Counted from the first letter of the stretch, positions 23,572 through 31,116 are shown. The stretch: DNA of 37,909 nucleotides from Candidatus Jorgensenbacteria bacterium GW2011_GWA1_48_11 (GCA_001003475.1 LCPF01000001.1:1-37909), one strand, 5' to 3'. The notes: generated from the sequence alone by a model not told the origin. Translations and numbers: made by a program.

Positions 23572-24585
23572 TTATTTTCTTTTTATAACCCCCTTCACGG
23601 CTGTCTTGATGTCCTTGACGCCCATACCGTACTTGTTCATCAGTTCTTCGGGCGCGCCTGATTCGCCGAAAGTGTCCTGCATCCCGACAAATTCGATGGG
23701 GGCCGGGAATTTTTTGGCCAGCACTTCGGCCACGGCGCCGCCCAAGCCGCCGGCCACCTGATGTTCCTCGACCGTGACCACGGCCCCGCATTTCTTCACC
23801 GCACTTGCGATCGCCTCTTCGTCAATCGGCTTAATGGAGTGGTTATTTAAAACAATGGTGCCGATGCCTTCATCGTCTAATTCTTTGGCCGCCAAAAGCG
23901 CGTTATGCACCAGAATGCCGCAGGCAATGATCGCGACTTGCGGTTTTCCCCGCCCTGAGCGGGCCGAAGGGTTCGACTGCCAGAAGATTTCCGCCTTGCC
24001 CGGCGTAAACGGCGTTTTTTCCGTCGTGACAACCGCGCTCTTTTCCCGGCCGAAGCGTAGATAAACCGGCCCCCACATCTTAGCCGCGGCAAGTGTTATC
24101 TTTCTCGCCTCGATTGCGTCGCACGGCACGAAAACTTTCATGTTGGGCAGGGCGCGCATGATGGCGATGTCCTCGGTCGCCTGATGCGTCGCGCCGTCGG
24201 GGCCCACCGATACACCGGCGTGGTGGCCGGCAATTTTGACGTTCGAATCGTTATAAGCAATGGTCGTCCGGATCTGTTCCCAGTTCCGGCCGGGGCTGAA
24301 AGTGGCGTAAGAGGAAATGAAGGGAATTTTCCCGGAAATGCCGAGTCCCGCGGCAATCGTCGCCATGTTCTGCTCGGCCACCCCGCACTCGAAAAATCTC
24401 TCCGGATATTTTTTGGCAAAGGCTTCGGCCCGGGTGGACTCGGTGAGGTCGGCGCAGAGCGCGACCACGTTCTTATTGTGGTCGCCGGCCAGAACCAAAC
24501 CGTCGCCGTAGCCGTCCCGCGTCGGCTTCATTTCAATGTCTTTATCGAAAAGTTTGGGATTAAGTTTTGCTTCTAGATTCAGCAT
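23572..24585 (-). CDS. Transketolase C-terminal subunit
   Basis: The 337-aa protein covers the pyrimidine-binding and C-terminal transketolase domains. The PYR domain (about 20-185) has ECGVAEQNMATIAAGL with the Glu that activates TPP. The C domain (about 200-330) ends QDTFGESGAPEELMNKYGM. Together with the N subunit it moves two-carbon units in the non-oxidative pentose-phosphate pathway (a DXS-like role is less likely). The start overlaps the N-subunit stop as TAATG. Residues QSNPSARSGRG (about 205-215) look like an in-frame insertion encoded by a CCTGAGC/CGAAGG-type repeat just before the conserved VAIIACG strand. Confidence 0.93.
   Translation of the reverse strand: MLNLEAKLNPKLFDKDIEMKPTRDGYGDGLVLAGDHNKNVVALCADLTESTRAEAFAKKYPERFFECGVAEQNMATIAAGLGISGKIPFISSYATFSPGRNWEQIRTTIAYNDSNVKIAGHHAGVSVGPDGATHQATEDIAIMRALPNMKVFVPCDAIEARKITLAAAKMWGPVYLRFGREKSAVVTTEKTPFTPGKAEIFWQSNPSARSGRGKPQVAIIACGILVHNALLAAKELDDEGIGTIVLNNHSIKPIDEEAIASAVKKCGAVVTVEEHQVAGGLGGAVAEVLAKKFPAPIEFVGMQDTFGESGAPEELMNKYGMGVKDIKTAVKGVIKRK
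23953..23971. repeat. REP-like repeat read in frame inside transketolase C
   Basis: CCCTGAGCGGGCCGAAGGG, an imperfect palindrome of a widespread bacterial repeat type. It encodes part of SNPSARSGRG, at a place where transketolases normally have only a short turn. Confidence 0.5.
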
Positions 24586-25445
24586 TATTCGTGTTCAGAT
24601 TTTATTCTCTGACCCAATGTTCTGAGTTCGGCCAAAGCCTTTTTCGCTTCATCTCTGGTCGGGGGCTTGCCGTGCCAGGTGTAATCCCGCTCCATGAAAC
24701 TCACGCCCTTGCCCGGGATTGTATGGGCGATAATCACGGTCGGCCGCTCGTAAATCGCCTCGGCTTCGGACACCGCCGAGACCAATTCCTCCATATTGTG
24801 GCCGTCAATCTCCAAAACATGCCAGTTAAAGGCCTCGAACTTCGCCCGCAAAGATTCCAAAGGCATCACGTTCTCGGTGTAGCCGTCAATTTGGATGTTG
24901 TTCCGGTCGGCAATGACCGTAAGGTTGCTCAACCGGTTCTTGCCGGCGAACATCACCGCTTCCCAGTAATTGCCTTCGTCCATTTCGCCGTCCGAGGTGA
25001 CGCAGTAAACTCGGTATTTTTTTTGGTCGAGCTTGGCCGTGAGGGCGCAGCCGATCGCCTGCGACAGGCCCGAACCCAAGGGGCCGGAAGTGGTTTCCAC
25101 TCCCGGCAAAGCGCTCCGATGGGGATGGCCCTGGAGGCGGGAATTGATCTTCCGCAAAGTCTTGAGTTCTTCGATCGGCAAATAGCCGGCGTAGGCCATG
25201 GTGACGTAACGCACCGGGCAAATATGGCCGTTCGATAGGATCAGTCGGTCGCGGTCGGGCCAGTCCGGCCGCTTCGGATCATGCCGCAAAATATGGAAAT
25301 ACAAAGCCGTAAAAATATCAGCCATACCGAGGGGTCCGGCCGAATGGCCCGAACCGGCCTCGAGAAGCGTGGAAATAATCGTTTCCCTAATTCTATTGGC
25401 TTTTTCCTCGAGAATTTTCAATTTTTCTTCGTGTAGCGGTTCCAT
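24585..25445 (-). CDS. Transketolase N-terminal (TPP-binding) subunit
   Basis: The 286-aa protein has the TPP/Mg motif SDGEMDEGNYWEA with NLTVIADRNNIQIDG (about 153-190) and the N-terminal GSGHSAGPLGMADIFTALYF (about 32-50). Splitting transketolase into two adjacent genes is common in archaea and many CPR bacteria. It pairs with the C subunit (TAATG overlap). Its N-terminus MEPLHEE is repeated, with synonymous changes, in a 28-codon leader ORF 109 nt upstream. The true promoter lies before that leader. Confidence 0.94.
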   Translation of the reverse strand: MEPLHEEKLKILEEKANRIRETIISTLLEAGSGHSAGPLGMADIFTALYFHILRHDPKRPDWPDRDRLILSNGHICPVRYVTMAYAGYLPIEELKTLRKINSRLQGHPHRSALPGVETTSGPLGSGLSQAIGCALTAKLDQKKYRVYCVTSDGEMDEGNYWEAVMFAGKNRLSNLTVIADRNNIQIDGYTENVMPLESLRAKFEAFNWHVLEIDGHNMEELVSAVSEAEAIYERPTVIIAHTIPGKGVSFMERDYTWHGKPPTRDEAKKALAELRTLGQRIKSEHE

Positions 25446-25461
25446 AAATTAAGTTTCCCTG

Positions 25462-25536
25462 CCCCGTCATTAAACGAGCGCCCCGTCCGCGCTTCGGCTA
25501 AAGCCGCAAAAGCGAAGCGCTCGTTTTGGTGCGGGG
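25462..25536. repeat. 75-bp hairpin element in the tkt leader
   Basis: Outer arms CCCCG/CGGGG and inner arms AAACGAGCGC/GCGCTCGTTT give a long hairpin. On the minus strand it begins CCCCGCACCAAAACG directly after the copied tkt head, and ends GACGGGG. The ends resemble those of the pilin 2 element and the rpmE leader hairpin. Confidence 0.6.
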
Positions 25537-25556
25537 TCTTCGTGCAAGGGCTCCAT
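25470..25556 (-). CDS. 28-codon leader ORF starting with a copy of the tkt N-terminus
   Basis: The ORF begins MEPLHED and the real tkt begins MEPLHEE. In the shared 20 nt the four base differences are all synonymous. After the head the frame runs through the 75-bp hairpin element and stops 24 nt before the tkt ATG. A TATAAT box (25564-25569), overlapping the pyrG stop, ends 7 nt before its ATG, so this is the start the promoter serves. It may be translated as a leader peptide or be only a remnant. Confidence 0.45.
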   Translation of the reverse strand: MEPLHEDPAPKRALRFCGFSRSADGALV

Positions 25557-25563
25557 TAAACTC

Positions 25564-25569
25564 ATTATA
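25564..25569 (-). promoter_or_regulatory. -10 box TATAAT for the tkt leader, overlapping the pyrG stop
   Basis: TATAAT overlaps the pyrG stop (TTA TAA TGA) and lies 7 nt before the leader ATG. Confidence 0.5.
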
Positions 25570-27184
25570 ACCCAAAGCGTTGTTTTTTCCCCGCGGCGGC
25601 CCTCACTAGTCCCCAAAATAAGGGGTGGGGCCGGACCAATCTTGATTTGAATTCCGGATGGGCCTGGGTCGCGACGAAAAATCTGTGCTTGGGCAACTCG
25701 ACGAACTCAACGATCCGCTTGTCGTGAGCCGCGATCCCGGAAAAAACCAAACCCCTCTTTTTTAAAATCTCGTGGTATTTCGGATTAACCTCATAGCGGT
25801 GGCGATGCCGCTCGGAAATTCTCCTGCTCCCGTATAATTTTTCCACGAGCGTTTTTTCTTTGATTTCGGCCGCATAGGCGCCGAGCCGCATCGTGCCGCC
25901 CAAGTTTTTAATGTCTCTCTGGTCGGGCAAAATATCGATTACCGGATGCTTCGTTTTCCGGTCGAATTCGGTGCTGTTCGCCTTCACGAGCCCGCAGGCG
26001 TTCCTCGCAAATTCGATGACGGCAACCTGCATGCCCAGGCACAACCCCAAAAAAGGAATGTTCGACTCGCGGGCGATCTCTACGGCCCGGATCTTTCCCT
26101 CGATTCCCCTCACCCCGAAGCCGCCGGGCACGACGATCCCTCCCGCGCCTTTCAATTTCTCCCCGATATTGTCGTTTCCCGAATCAATGTGGAATATTTC
26201 CAATTTGACGTTTTCCGACGCGGCCGCGTGTTTCAGGGATTCTTCGACCGAAAGATAAGCATCGACGTTTTCGATGTACTTACCGACCAGGGCGATCCGC
26301 AAGACCCGCCTGGCCGATTTCAAGCGGCCCGCCAATTTATCCCAAATGGTGAAATTGGCTTTTTTGACGGGCAGTCGCAGCCGCTCCAAAAGCGAACGAT
26401 CGAATTTGCATTTCCGGAAATTTATCGGCACTTCGTAGACGGTCTGGACGTCCAGGGCCGGAATCACGTAATCGGGCCGGATGTTGCCGAAAAGGGATAT
26501 TTTTTCCTTGTTGTCGGCGGTCAAAGCCCGCTTGCAGCGGACAATCAAAAAATCCGGTTGGATGCCTTTTTCCCTCAAGATCGCCACCGATTGCTGGATC
26601 GGCTTGGTCTTGGCTTCATCGGACGGAAAAATATAATCCATCTTGACGACGTGGACGAAAGCCACTCTCCCGCTGCCGTATTCGCCGAAAATCTGGCGGG
26701 CCGCCTCGAGGAACGGTTCGGCCTCGATGTCGCCAGCCGTGCCGCCGATCTCGACGATAACCACCTGGGCTTTGTGATCGCGGCCGGCTTCGATGATCCG
26801 CCGTTTTATCTCATTCGTAACGTGGGGGATGATCTGGATCGTCTTTCCCAAAAAATCGCCGTGCCGCTCCATGTGAATCACGTGTTCGTAAACGACGCCG
26901 GTCGTGAAGTTGGAATCGCGGCCCAAACTCAAATCCATGAACCGCTCGTAATGGCCCAAGTCCAGATCCGTTTCGGCGCCATCGTCCGTGACGAAAACCT
27001 CGCCGTGCTGGTAAGGATTCATGGTGCCGGCGTCGCGGTTCAAATAAGGATCTATTTTGATCGGCAAAACCTTGAGGCCCCGCATCTTCAGGAGCGCGCC
27101 GATCGAAGCGACGCTTATCCCCTTGCCGACGCCGGAAACGACCCCGCCGGTTATGAAAATGAATTTCAAATTATCTTTGGTCAT
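25565..27184 (-). CDS. pyrG: CTP synthase
   Basis: ATG 27184 (MTKDNLKFIFITGGVVSGVGKG) gives 539 aa, the usual length; an upstream start at 27235 would lie inside rpe. The N-terminal amidoligase domain has the P-loop-like GGVVSGVGKG and KIDPYLNRDAGTMNPYQHGEV. The C-terminal class I glutamine amidotransferase domain has GGFGVRGIEGK, the nucleophile in FLGLCLGMQ, and QAHPEFKSR with the catalytic His-Glu pair. It makes CTP from UTP, ATP and glutamine in the cytosol. Its start overlaps the rpe stop as ATGA. Confidence 0.97.
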   Translation of the reverse strand: MTKDNLKFIFITGGVVSGVGKGISVASIGALLKMRGLKVLPIKIDPYLNRDAGTMNPYQHGEVFVTDDGAETDLDLGHYERFMDLSLGRDSNFTTGVVYEHVIHMERHGDFLGKTIQIIPHVTNEIKRRIIEAGRDHKAQVVIVEIGGTAGDIEAEPFLEAARQIFGEYGSGRVAFVHVVKMDYIFPSDEAKTKPIQQSVAILREKGIQPDFLIVRCKRALTADNKEKISLFGNIRPDYVIPALDVQTVYEVPINFRKCKFDRSLLERLRLPVKKANFTIWDKLAGRLKSARRVLRIALVGKYIENVDAYLSVEESLKHAAASENVKLEIFHIDSGNDNIGEKLKGAGGIVVPGGFGVRGIEGKIRAVEIARESNIPFLGLCLGMQVAVIEFARNACGLVKANSTEFDRKTKHPVIDILPDQRDIKNLGGTMRLGAYAAEIKEKTLVEKLYGSRRISERHRHRYEVNPKYHEILKKRGLVFSGIAAHDKRIVEFVELPKHRFFVATQAHPEFKSRLVRPHPLFWGLVRAAAGKKQRFGL

Positions 27185-27879
27185 TGGACGGACTTGAGTT
27201 TTTCGAAAGCCTTGGCGTGGTTGAAGCTCCGCCAAATGTAAGCTGATGAGGTAACGATGTCCGCGCCGGCCGCTTTGGCCAGCCTCGCGGTTTCGGGATT
27301 GATGCCGCCGTCAACCTCGATTTTGACGTCCGGCGCTTCTTTTTTCAAAGCCGCGATTTTCTCCAAAATTTTCGGGTTGAATTTCTGGCCGGCCGGCCCG
27401 GGCGGAACGGCTAAAACCTGCGCGCCCCTGATGCTGTAGCGGCCCAAAAGCAGGATCAAGTCCTGGACCGGCGCTTCCGGCGCCAAAGCCGCCATTAGTT
27501 CGGCTTTGTATTCCCCGCACTTGTCCATAATCCTCACCCAGCCGTCCGCCACGGCCTCGGTATGAATGACCACTCTTTTCGCGCCGGTCTTCAACCAGCC
27601 ATCGAGAACCGATTCCGGATTCTGAACCATCAAATGAATTTCTAAATTTATTTCGGGCGACGTATTTTTCCGGCCGAACAAACGTCCCAAAAACGCGGCC
27701 GGGGAAAACCGCTTCTTGTATCTGATGAGGTCTTCCGGTCGGTGCCAGGTGATCACCCGCGTAAAAATTCCGTCGGCCACATCAATGTGCGCCCAGGCAC
27801 TGCCGAGCTTCCGGATCTTCTTCAGGCGTTTCTTGACGCATTTGAAATCCGGACAATTGATGACGGGGATGACTTCCAT
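27181..27879 (-). CDS. rpe: Ribulose-phosphate 3-epimerase family protein
   Basis: ATG 27879 gives 232 aa and forms a TAATG overlap with the rpiB stop; a longer frame would run into rpiB. Motifs of the TIM-barrel epimerase are present in order: AHIDVADGIF (metal-site HxDxxDG), EIHLMVQNPE, VIHTEA, VPPGPAGQKFNPKILEKI and EVDGGINPETARLAKAAGAD. It interconverts ribulose-5-phosphate and xylulose-5-phosphate. Compared with standard Rpe it has an added stretch RFSPAAFLGRLFGRKNTSPE (about residues 55-75), and the usual VNPG is VPPG. The assignment is good but not certain at the substrate level. Confidence 0.88.
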   Translation of the reverse strand: MEVIPVINCPDFKCVKKRLKKIRKLGSAWAHIDVADGIFTRVITWHRPEDLIRYKKRFSPAAFLGRLFGRKNTSPEINLEIHLMVQNPESVLDGWLKTGAKRVVIHTEAVADGWVRIMDKCGEYKAELMAALAPEAPVQDLILLLGRYSIRGAQVLAVPPGPAGQKFNPKILEKIAALKKEAPDVKIEVDGGINPETARLAKAAGADIVTSSAYIWRSFNHAKAFEKLKSVQ

Positions 27880-28361
27880 TAATTTTGTTCTTCTTCGGAA
27901 ATCGGTTTCGAAATTTTGAATTCCAGCTGAACGATCTTCTGGATGCGGCGGAGATGATGCGGATCGCCGGAAAACGGCGTCGAGAGCCAAACCGTCAAAA
28001 TTTTCTGGGCGTCCTCGAGCGCCAGGTAATTGGCGGCTAAGGCCAGTACGTTTGCGTCGTCGTCGTTGCGGCTGTCGAAGGCCTGGTCCGGATTCGCGAC
28101 CAGGGCCGACCGCACTTTCATGAATTTATTGGCCACCACGTCCACGCCCACGCCCGAACCGCAGATGAGAACGCCTCGGGCGTTCTCGTAGTCCTGGTTT
28201 ACCTTGACGGCGACTTTTTCCGCAAAATCCGGATAGTCGTCGTTTTCGTCCAAGTGATCGTTGCCGACGTCAACCACCTCGAAGCCTTTGTTTTTCAAAA
28301 AGTTCTTCAAATATTCCTTCAGTTCAAAACCGCGGTGATCGGCACCGATATAGATGACCAT
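27879..28361 (-). CDS. rpiB: Ribose-5-phosphate isomerase B
   Basis: The 160-aa protein matches the RpiB/LacAB family: IYIGADHRGFELKEYLK (about 3-19), DYPDFAEKVAVKV (about 42-54) and LICGSGVGVDVVANK (about 66-80, with the family CGxG; the base Cys is present). NDDDANVLALAANYL follows (about 98-112). It interconverts ribose-5- and ribulose-5-phosphate. It begins 4 nt after the GAPDH stop and overlaps rpe, so gap-rpiB-rpe-pyrG form one run. The Lys/Glu-rich tail is slightly longer than usual. Confidence 0.93.
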   Translation of the reverse strand: MVIYIGADHRGFELKEYLKNFLKNKGFEVVDVGNDHLDENDDYPDFAEKVAVKVNQDYENARGVLICGSGVGVDVVANKFMKVRSALVANPDQAFDSRNDDDANVLALAANYLALEDAQKILTVWLSTPFSGDPHHLRRIQKIVQLEFKISKPISEEEQN

Positions 28362-28365
28362 AAAC

Positions 28366-29439
28366 CTAAATTAATTTAGCGATGCTTTGGATGTGTTTCA
28401 CAAGCGTAGCGGCGTATCCCCACTCGTTGTCGTACCAGGAAAGAACCTTGACCAGATCGCCGTCAATGACCTTGGTGAAATTCAAATCCACGATGGCGCC
28501 GTAGGGCTCGCCCAAAATGTCCGAGGAAACCAATTGGTCTTCGGTCACGGCTAAGATCCCCTGCCAGCGTTTGTCTTTGGCCGATGCACGGAAAATATCG
28601 TTGATCTCTTCGACACTGGTTTTCCTTTTAGCAACGAAAGTGATGTCGGCAATCGAGCCCGAGATGACCGGCACCCGCATGGCCATGCCGTCGAACCTCC
28701 CTTCTAGGTCCTTTATAGCCCTTGTCACGGCCAAAGCCGCGCCGGTAAAAGACGGCACGATGTTCTGGCCAGCTGCCCGGCCGCGCCTCATGTCATTGCC
28801 CCTGGTCGGCCCGTCCACGATGTTTTGGGTCGCGGTGTAGCCGTGGACAGTGTTTAAAATCGCTTTTTTGATGCCCGGATTTTCCGCCATGATTTGCAAG
28901 ACCGGCGAGGCGGCATTGGTCGTACAGCTCCCGTTCGAGGTCATTTCCACGGTTTTGAATTCGCCCTCGTTTACGCCCATGAGCACTGTTTTGCCTTCGG
29001 TGCCGTCCGGGTCTTTGGCCGGCGCCGTAATCACGACCCGTTTTGCTCCGGCTTCCAAATGAACCTTGGCTTTTTCGTAAGATTCGAAGATGCCGGTGGC
29101 TTCAACCACAATATCAATGCTCAATTTTTTCCAAGGCAATCTAGTCGGGTCTTTTTCCTGAAGGAAAATGATTTTTTTACCGTCAACAATCAAAAAACTA
29201 CCAGATTCTAGATTCTGAATTCTAACTTCTTTACCGTAGCGTCCATAAACCGTGTCGTATTTCAGCAGATAAGCGAGGTTTTCCGCGTCGCCCAAATCAT
29301 TGATCGCCGCAATCTCCAAGCCCCGCTCTTCCAAAGCCTGCCGCAAGAAAATCCGGCCAATCCGCCCGAAACCGTTGATTGCTATCCTTCGACTTCGCTC
29401 AGGATAGTCCTGAACTTGTTGATGGACTATTTTCGCCAT
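28366..29439 (-). CDS. gap: Glyceraldehyde-3-phosphate dehydrogenase, with an in-frame insertion near the N-terminus
   Basis: The 357-aa protein has AINGFGRIGR (NAD-binding), the catalytic Cys in NGSCTTNAASP (about residue 172), HGYTATQNIVDGP and a C-terminal SWYDNEWGYA. It oxidises glyceraldehyde-3-phosphate with NAD(P)+ and phosphate. The family normally starts MAKIAINGFG; here MAKI is followed by VHQQVQDYPERSRR before IAINGFG, 14 extra residues encoded by two adjacent palindromic repeats (29386-29427). The insertion precedes the first beta strand, so the fold may tolerate it. A TATAAT box ends 6 nt before the ATG, inside the 17-nt gap after the DUF192 gene. Confidence 0.95.
   Translation of the reverse strand: MAKIVHQQVQDYPERSRRIAINGFGRIGRIFLRQALEERGLEIAAINDLGDAENLAYLLKYDTVYGRYGKEVRIQNLESGSFLIVDGKKIIFLQEKDPTRLPWKKLSIDIVVEATGIFESYEKAKVHLEAGAKRVVITAPAKDPDGTEGKTVLMGVNEGEFKTVEMTSNGSCTTNAASPVLQIMAENPGIKKAILNTVHGYTATQNIVDGPTRGNDMRRGRAAGQNIVPSFTGAALAVTRAIKDLEGRFDGMAMRVPVISGSIADITFVAKRKTSVEEINDIFRASAKDKRWQGILAVTEDQLVSSDILGEPYGAIVDLNFTKVIDGDLVKVLSWYDNEWGYAATLVKHIQSIAKLI
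29386..29427. repeat. Double REP-like palindrome read in frame inside gap
   Basis: Two adjoining imperfect palindromes: GTCC..GGAC (GTCCATCAACAAGTTCAGGAC cut by one base here) and TATCCTGAGCGAAGTCGAAG. The core CCTGAGCGAAGTCGAAGG is a widespread bacterial repeat. It adds exactly 14 codons to gap. Confidence 0.75.
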
Positions 29440-29445
29440 GAATAC

Positions 29446-29451
29446 ATTATA
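29446..29451 (-). promoter_or_regulatory. -10 box TATAAT, 6 nt before gap
   Basis: TATAAT, GTATTC, ATG on the minus strand. It lies in the short gap after the DUF192 gene, so gap can be transcribed separately. Confidence 0.55.
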
Positions 29452-29456
29452 TCAAT

Positions 29457-29957
29457 TTATTGGAACAAATCTTTCGCGCTGATCAGGGGCCGCACCTTGA
29501 CGTAATCGCCGACCACGGTCTTCAAAAGCCCCACCCGGCCGGCATGGAGTTCCAGAACCCGGTCCACCGGCTCGAGCGGATTATAAACTTTCAAATCCTC
29601 GGGCTTGGCTCCGATTTGCGGGTCGACATTCTCTTCGAAGCCGACAACCTGACCATGGGCAATCCAGACGATGTCAATCGGAAATCTCATGTCTTTCATC
29701 CAAAAACTGTAATTGCCAGGCCTGTCGAACAGAAAAAGCATGCCTTCATTCACGCCGATGCCCTCCCGGCCGCCCAAACCCCGGGTGATGTCCTTGGCCG
29801 AGCTCACCACTTCGACTACAACGCTCTGGTTGTTGATTTTAACCTCGGATTTTCTCTGGACCGAAGAAACCTGGTTGAGATAAGGTGTGATGAAAAGACT
29901 CGTAATCAGAATCATGCCGAAAAAGAGAATCGCAAGTTTTACGAAAAAGCCGGACAT
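29457..29957 (-). CDS. DUF192 family protein, membrane-anchored
   Basis: The 166-aa protein has an N-terminal membrane helix or uncleaved signal (about 5-26, VKLAILFFGMILITSLFI) followed by a DUF192 domain (about 40-160). Typical motifs are TRGLGGREGIGVNEGMLFLF (about 58-77), YSFWMKDMRFPIDIVWI (about 83-99) and VLELHAGRVGLLKTVVGD. The family is widespread in bacteria and archaea and its biochemical role is unknown; it probably sits outside the membrane. A TATAAT box (29969-29974) lies 11 nt before the ATG, with AAGGA between them. Confidence 0.88.
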   Translation of the reverse strand: MSGFFVKLAILFFGMILITSLFITPYLNQVSSVQRKSEVKINNQSVVVEVVSSAKDITRGLGGREGIGVNEGMLFLFDRPGNYSFWMKDMRFPIDIVWIAHGQVVGFEENVDPQIGAKPEDLKVYNPLEPVDRVLELHAGRVGLLKTVVGDYVKVRPLISAKDLFQ

Positions 29958-29977
29958 TGCTTCCTTTAATTATAAGT

Positions 29978-29998
29978 GTTTTCACGCTTAGTGAAAAC
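29978..29998. repeat. 8-bp hairpin upstream of the DUF192 promoter
   Basis: GTTTTCAC (29978-29985) and GTGAAAAC (29991-29998). No T-run follows on either strand, so a terminator role is doubtful. Confidence 0.4.
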
Positions 29999-30105
29999 GC
30001 TTGAAATTCCGTCGCTCGCCCCGAACGAAAAAGAATTTTCGCTTGTGGCTCGCTGGGAATCATAACCAATCCGCTTTTATGAAAAGGCGGGAAGTTTGAG
30101 TTTTT

Positions 30106-30600
30106 TTACGGATGAATCAGCCGGAAAACGGCAATGCCGAAAGCCACGGCCACGTTCAAAGATTCCTTTCGGCCGTGCATCGGAATCTCCAAAATCTTAT
30201 CGGCCGCTTCCAGAATCGACGGCGGAAGCCCCCTCACTTCATTTCCCAAAACCAAAGCTATTTTCAGCGCGCTATGACATGTCATAGCGCTTCTCTTTTT
30301 AATTTTATCGAACGGGATTGATTTTCGCGACTGCTCCACGGCAAAAATTTTATAGCCGCCGGATTTCAATTCGTTTATGGCTTCCGCGGTATTCCTGATT
30401 TTTTCCCAATCTTTCCATTTTTCCGCACCCAGCGAAACTTTCGTGAAATCTTTCCGCCATTTCCCCAGCCGGTCTTTCGGCCCGGGCGTTATGCCGCCAA
30501 GATAGATTTTTCGGACGCCAGCCGCGTCCGCTGTCCGAAAAATGGAGCCGACGTTATGAATACTTCGGACGTTATGAAGCACGACCGCGATTTCCCTCAT
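30106..30600 (-). CDS. SpoU/TrmH-family RNA 2'-O-methyltransferase
   Basis: The 164-aa protein is a minimal SPOUT methyltransferase: motif 1 HNVRSIHNVGSIFRTADA (about 9-26), motif 2 IALVLGNEVRGL (about 113-124) and motif 3 IPMHGRKESLNVAVAFGIAVF (about 139-159). It should transfer a methyl group from SAM to a ribose of tRNA or rRNA; the target is not readable. Between FDKIKK and IALVLG the sequence RSAMTCHSA is encoded by a perfect 22-bp palindrome and looks inserted. A TAAGAT box ends 6 nt before the ATG. It is transcribed away from the cassette genes. Confidence 0.9.
   Translation of the reverse strand: MREIAVVLHNVRSIHNVGSIFRTADAAGVRKIYLGGITPGPKDRLGKWRKDFTKVSLGAEKWKDWEKIRNTAEAINELKSGGYKIFAVEQSRKSIPFDKIKKRSAMTCHSALKIALVLGNEVRGLPPSILEAADKILEIPMHGRKESLNVAVAFGIAVFRLIHP
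30269..30290. repeat. Perfect 22-bp palindrome inside the methyltransferase gene
   Basis: GCGCTATGACA (30269-30279) and its exact reverse complement (30280-30290). It encodes AMTCHSA in frame, just before the SAM-binding motif 2. Confidence 0.75.
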
Positions 30601-30625
30601 CGCTTAATCTTAACCCAATAAACGG

Positions 30626-30655
30626 TTGGACGAAAAAGATTCTTTGTGGTAAAAA
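30626..30655 (+). promoter_or_regulatory. Promoter of the first cassette gene
   Basis: -35 TTGGAC (30626-30631), 18-nt spacer, -10 TAAAAA (30650-30655). The leader is about 65 nt. Confidence 0.45.
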
Positions 30656-30724
30656 TATCGGAGCGCAAGACCGCGATTGCACCCCACACCACGCCCCCCA
30701 GCGGGCCAAAAAAGAGAGGAACTG

Positions 30725-30973
30725 ATGCTGAATCACGAAGGAGGATCGGCGGGCTCGCCCCCGCTGCCGAGCCACGGCCCGGACCAAGTCGCCCACTTCG
30801 GCCGGCCAGGAGAAGAGATGCGCCTGCCCCAGCCCCGCGAAGCGCCCGAGAGCCAGCCAGAACCGGCGGCAACCGCCTGTCCGGACTGCGACACTCCGCT
30901 CCAAGAGGAAGGCAACAGGGCCACGTGTCCACGCTGCGGCTACTGGGAGCCCCTGCCGCGCGACCTCGACTGA
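30725..30973 (+). CDS. Small zinc-ribbon protein, 82 aa, cassette-type
   Basis: ATG 30725 is chosen because AAGAGGA lies 4 nt upstream; a longer frame from 30677 has no such support. The N-terminal two thirds is Pro/Gly/Glu rich and probably disordered. The end is a zinc ribbon, CPDC..CPRC (about residues 55-73: TACPDCDTPLQEEGNRATC then PRCGYWEP). Function unknown; it may bind nucleic acid or protein. GC-rich codon use and its own terminator set it apart from the methyltransferase gene next to it. Confidence 0.6.
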   Translation: MLNHEGGSAGSPPLPSHGPDQVAHFGRPGEEMRLPQPREAPESQPEPAATACPDCDTPLQEEGNRATCPRCGYWEPLPRDLD

Positions 30974-31005
30974 TCCGCCTCCCTCTCCCCGCAACCCAAC
31001 GCCCG

Positions 31006-31045
31006 GCCCCTGCTTGCCTTCAAGGAAGCAGGGGCTCGTTCGTTT
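31006..31045 (+). terminator. Terminator after the zinc-ribbon gene
   Basis: GCCCCTGCTT (31006-31015) pairs with AAGCAGGGGC (31026-31035), with inner CCTT/AAGG, followed by TCGTTCGTTT. Confidence 0.75.
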
Positions 31046-31047
31046 AA

Positions 31048-31077
31048 TTGACACGCAACGGCCAAATAAGCTTTACT
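31048..31077 (+). promoter_or_regulatory. Promoter of the LRV-like cassette gene
   Basis: -35 TTGACA (31048-31053), 18-nt spacer, -10 TTTACT (31072-31077). This TTG is therefore a promoter element rather than a start codon. Confidence 0.5.
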
Positions 31078-31116
31078 GACTATCAGAACCCAATCCCCCA
31101 AACGACCGAGGCGGCC

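Noticed and set aside
27185-27235. N-terminal extension of pyrG to 27235
   Set aside because: It would overlap rpe by 50 bases, and CTP synthases start at the FITGGVVSGVGKG region as from 27184.
25946-27241. 431-codon plus-strand ORF opposite pyrG
   Set aside because: Antisense shadow of CTP synthase; no family features, promoter or SD.
28164-28184. GAGAACGCC/GGCGTTCTC palindrome inside rpiB
   Set aside because: The encoded residues replace rather than extend the usual RpiB sequence (length differs by about one), so no insertion is evident.
31048-31116. Longer N-terminus for the LRV-like gene from TTG 31048
   Set aside because: This TTG is the -35 box TTGACA of the gene's promoter; the GTG at 31117 has an SD-like motif.
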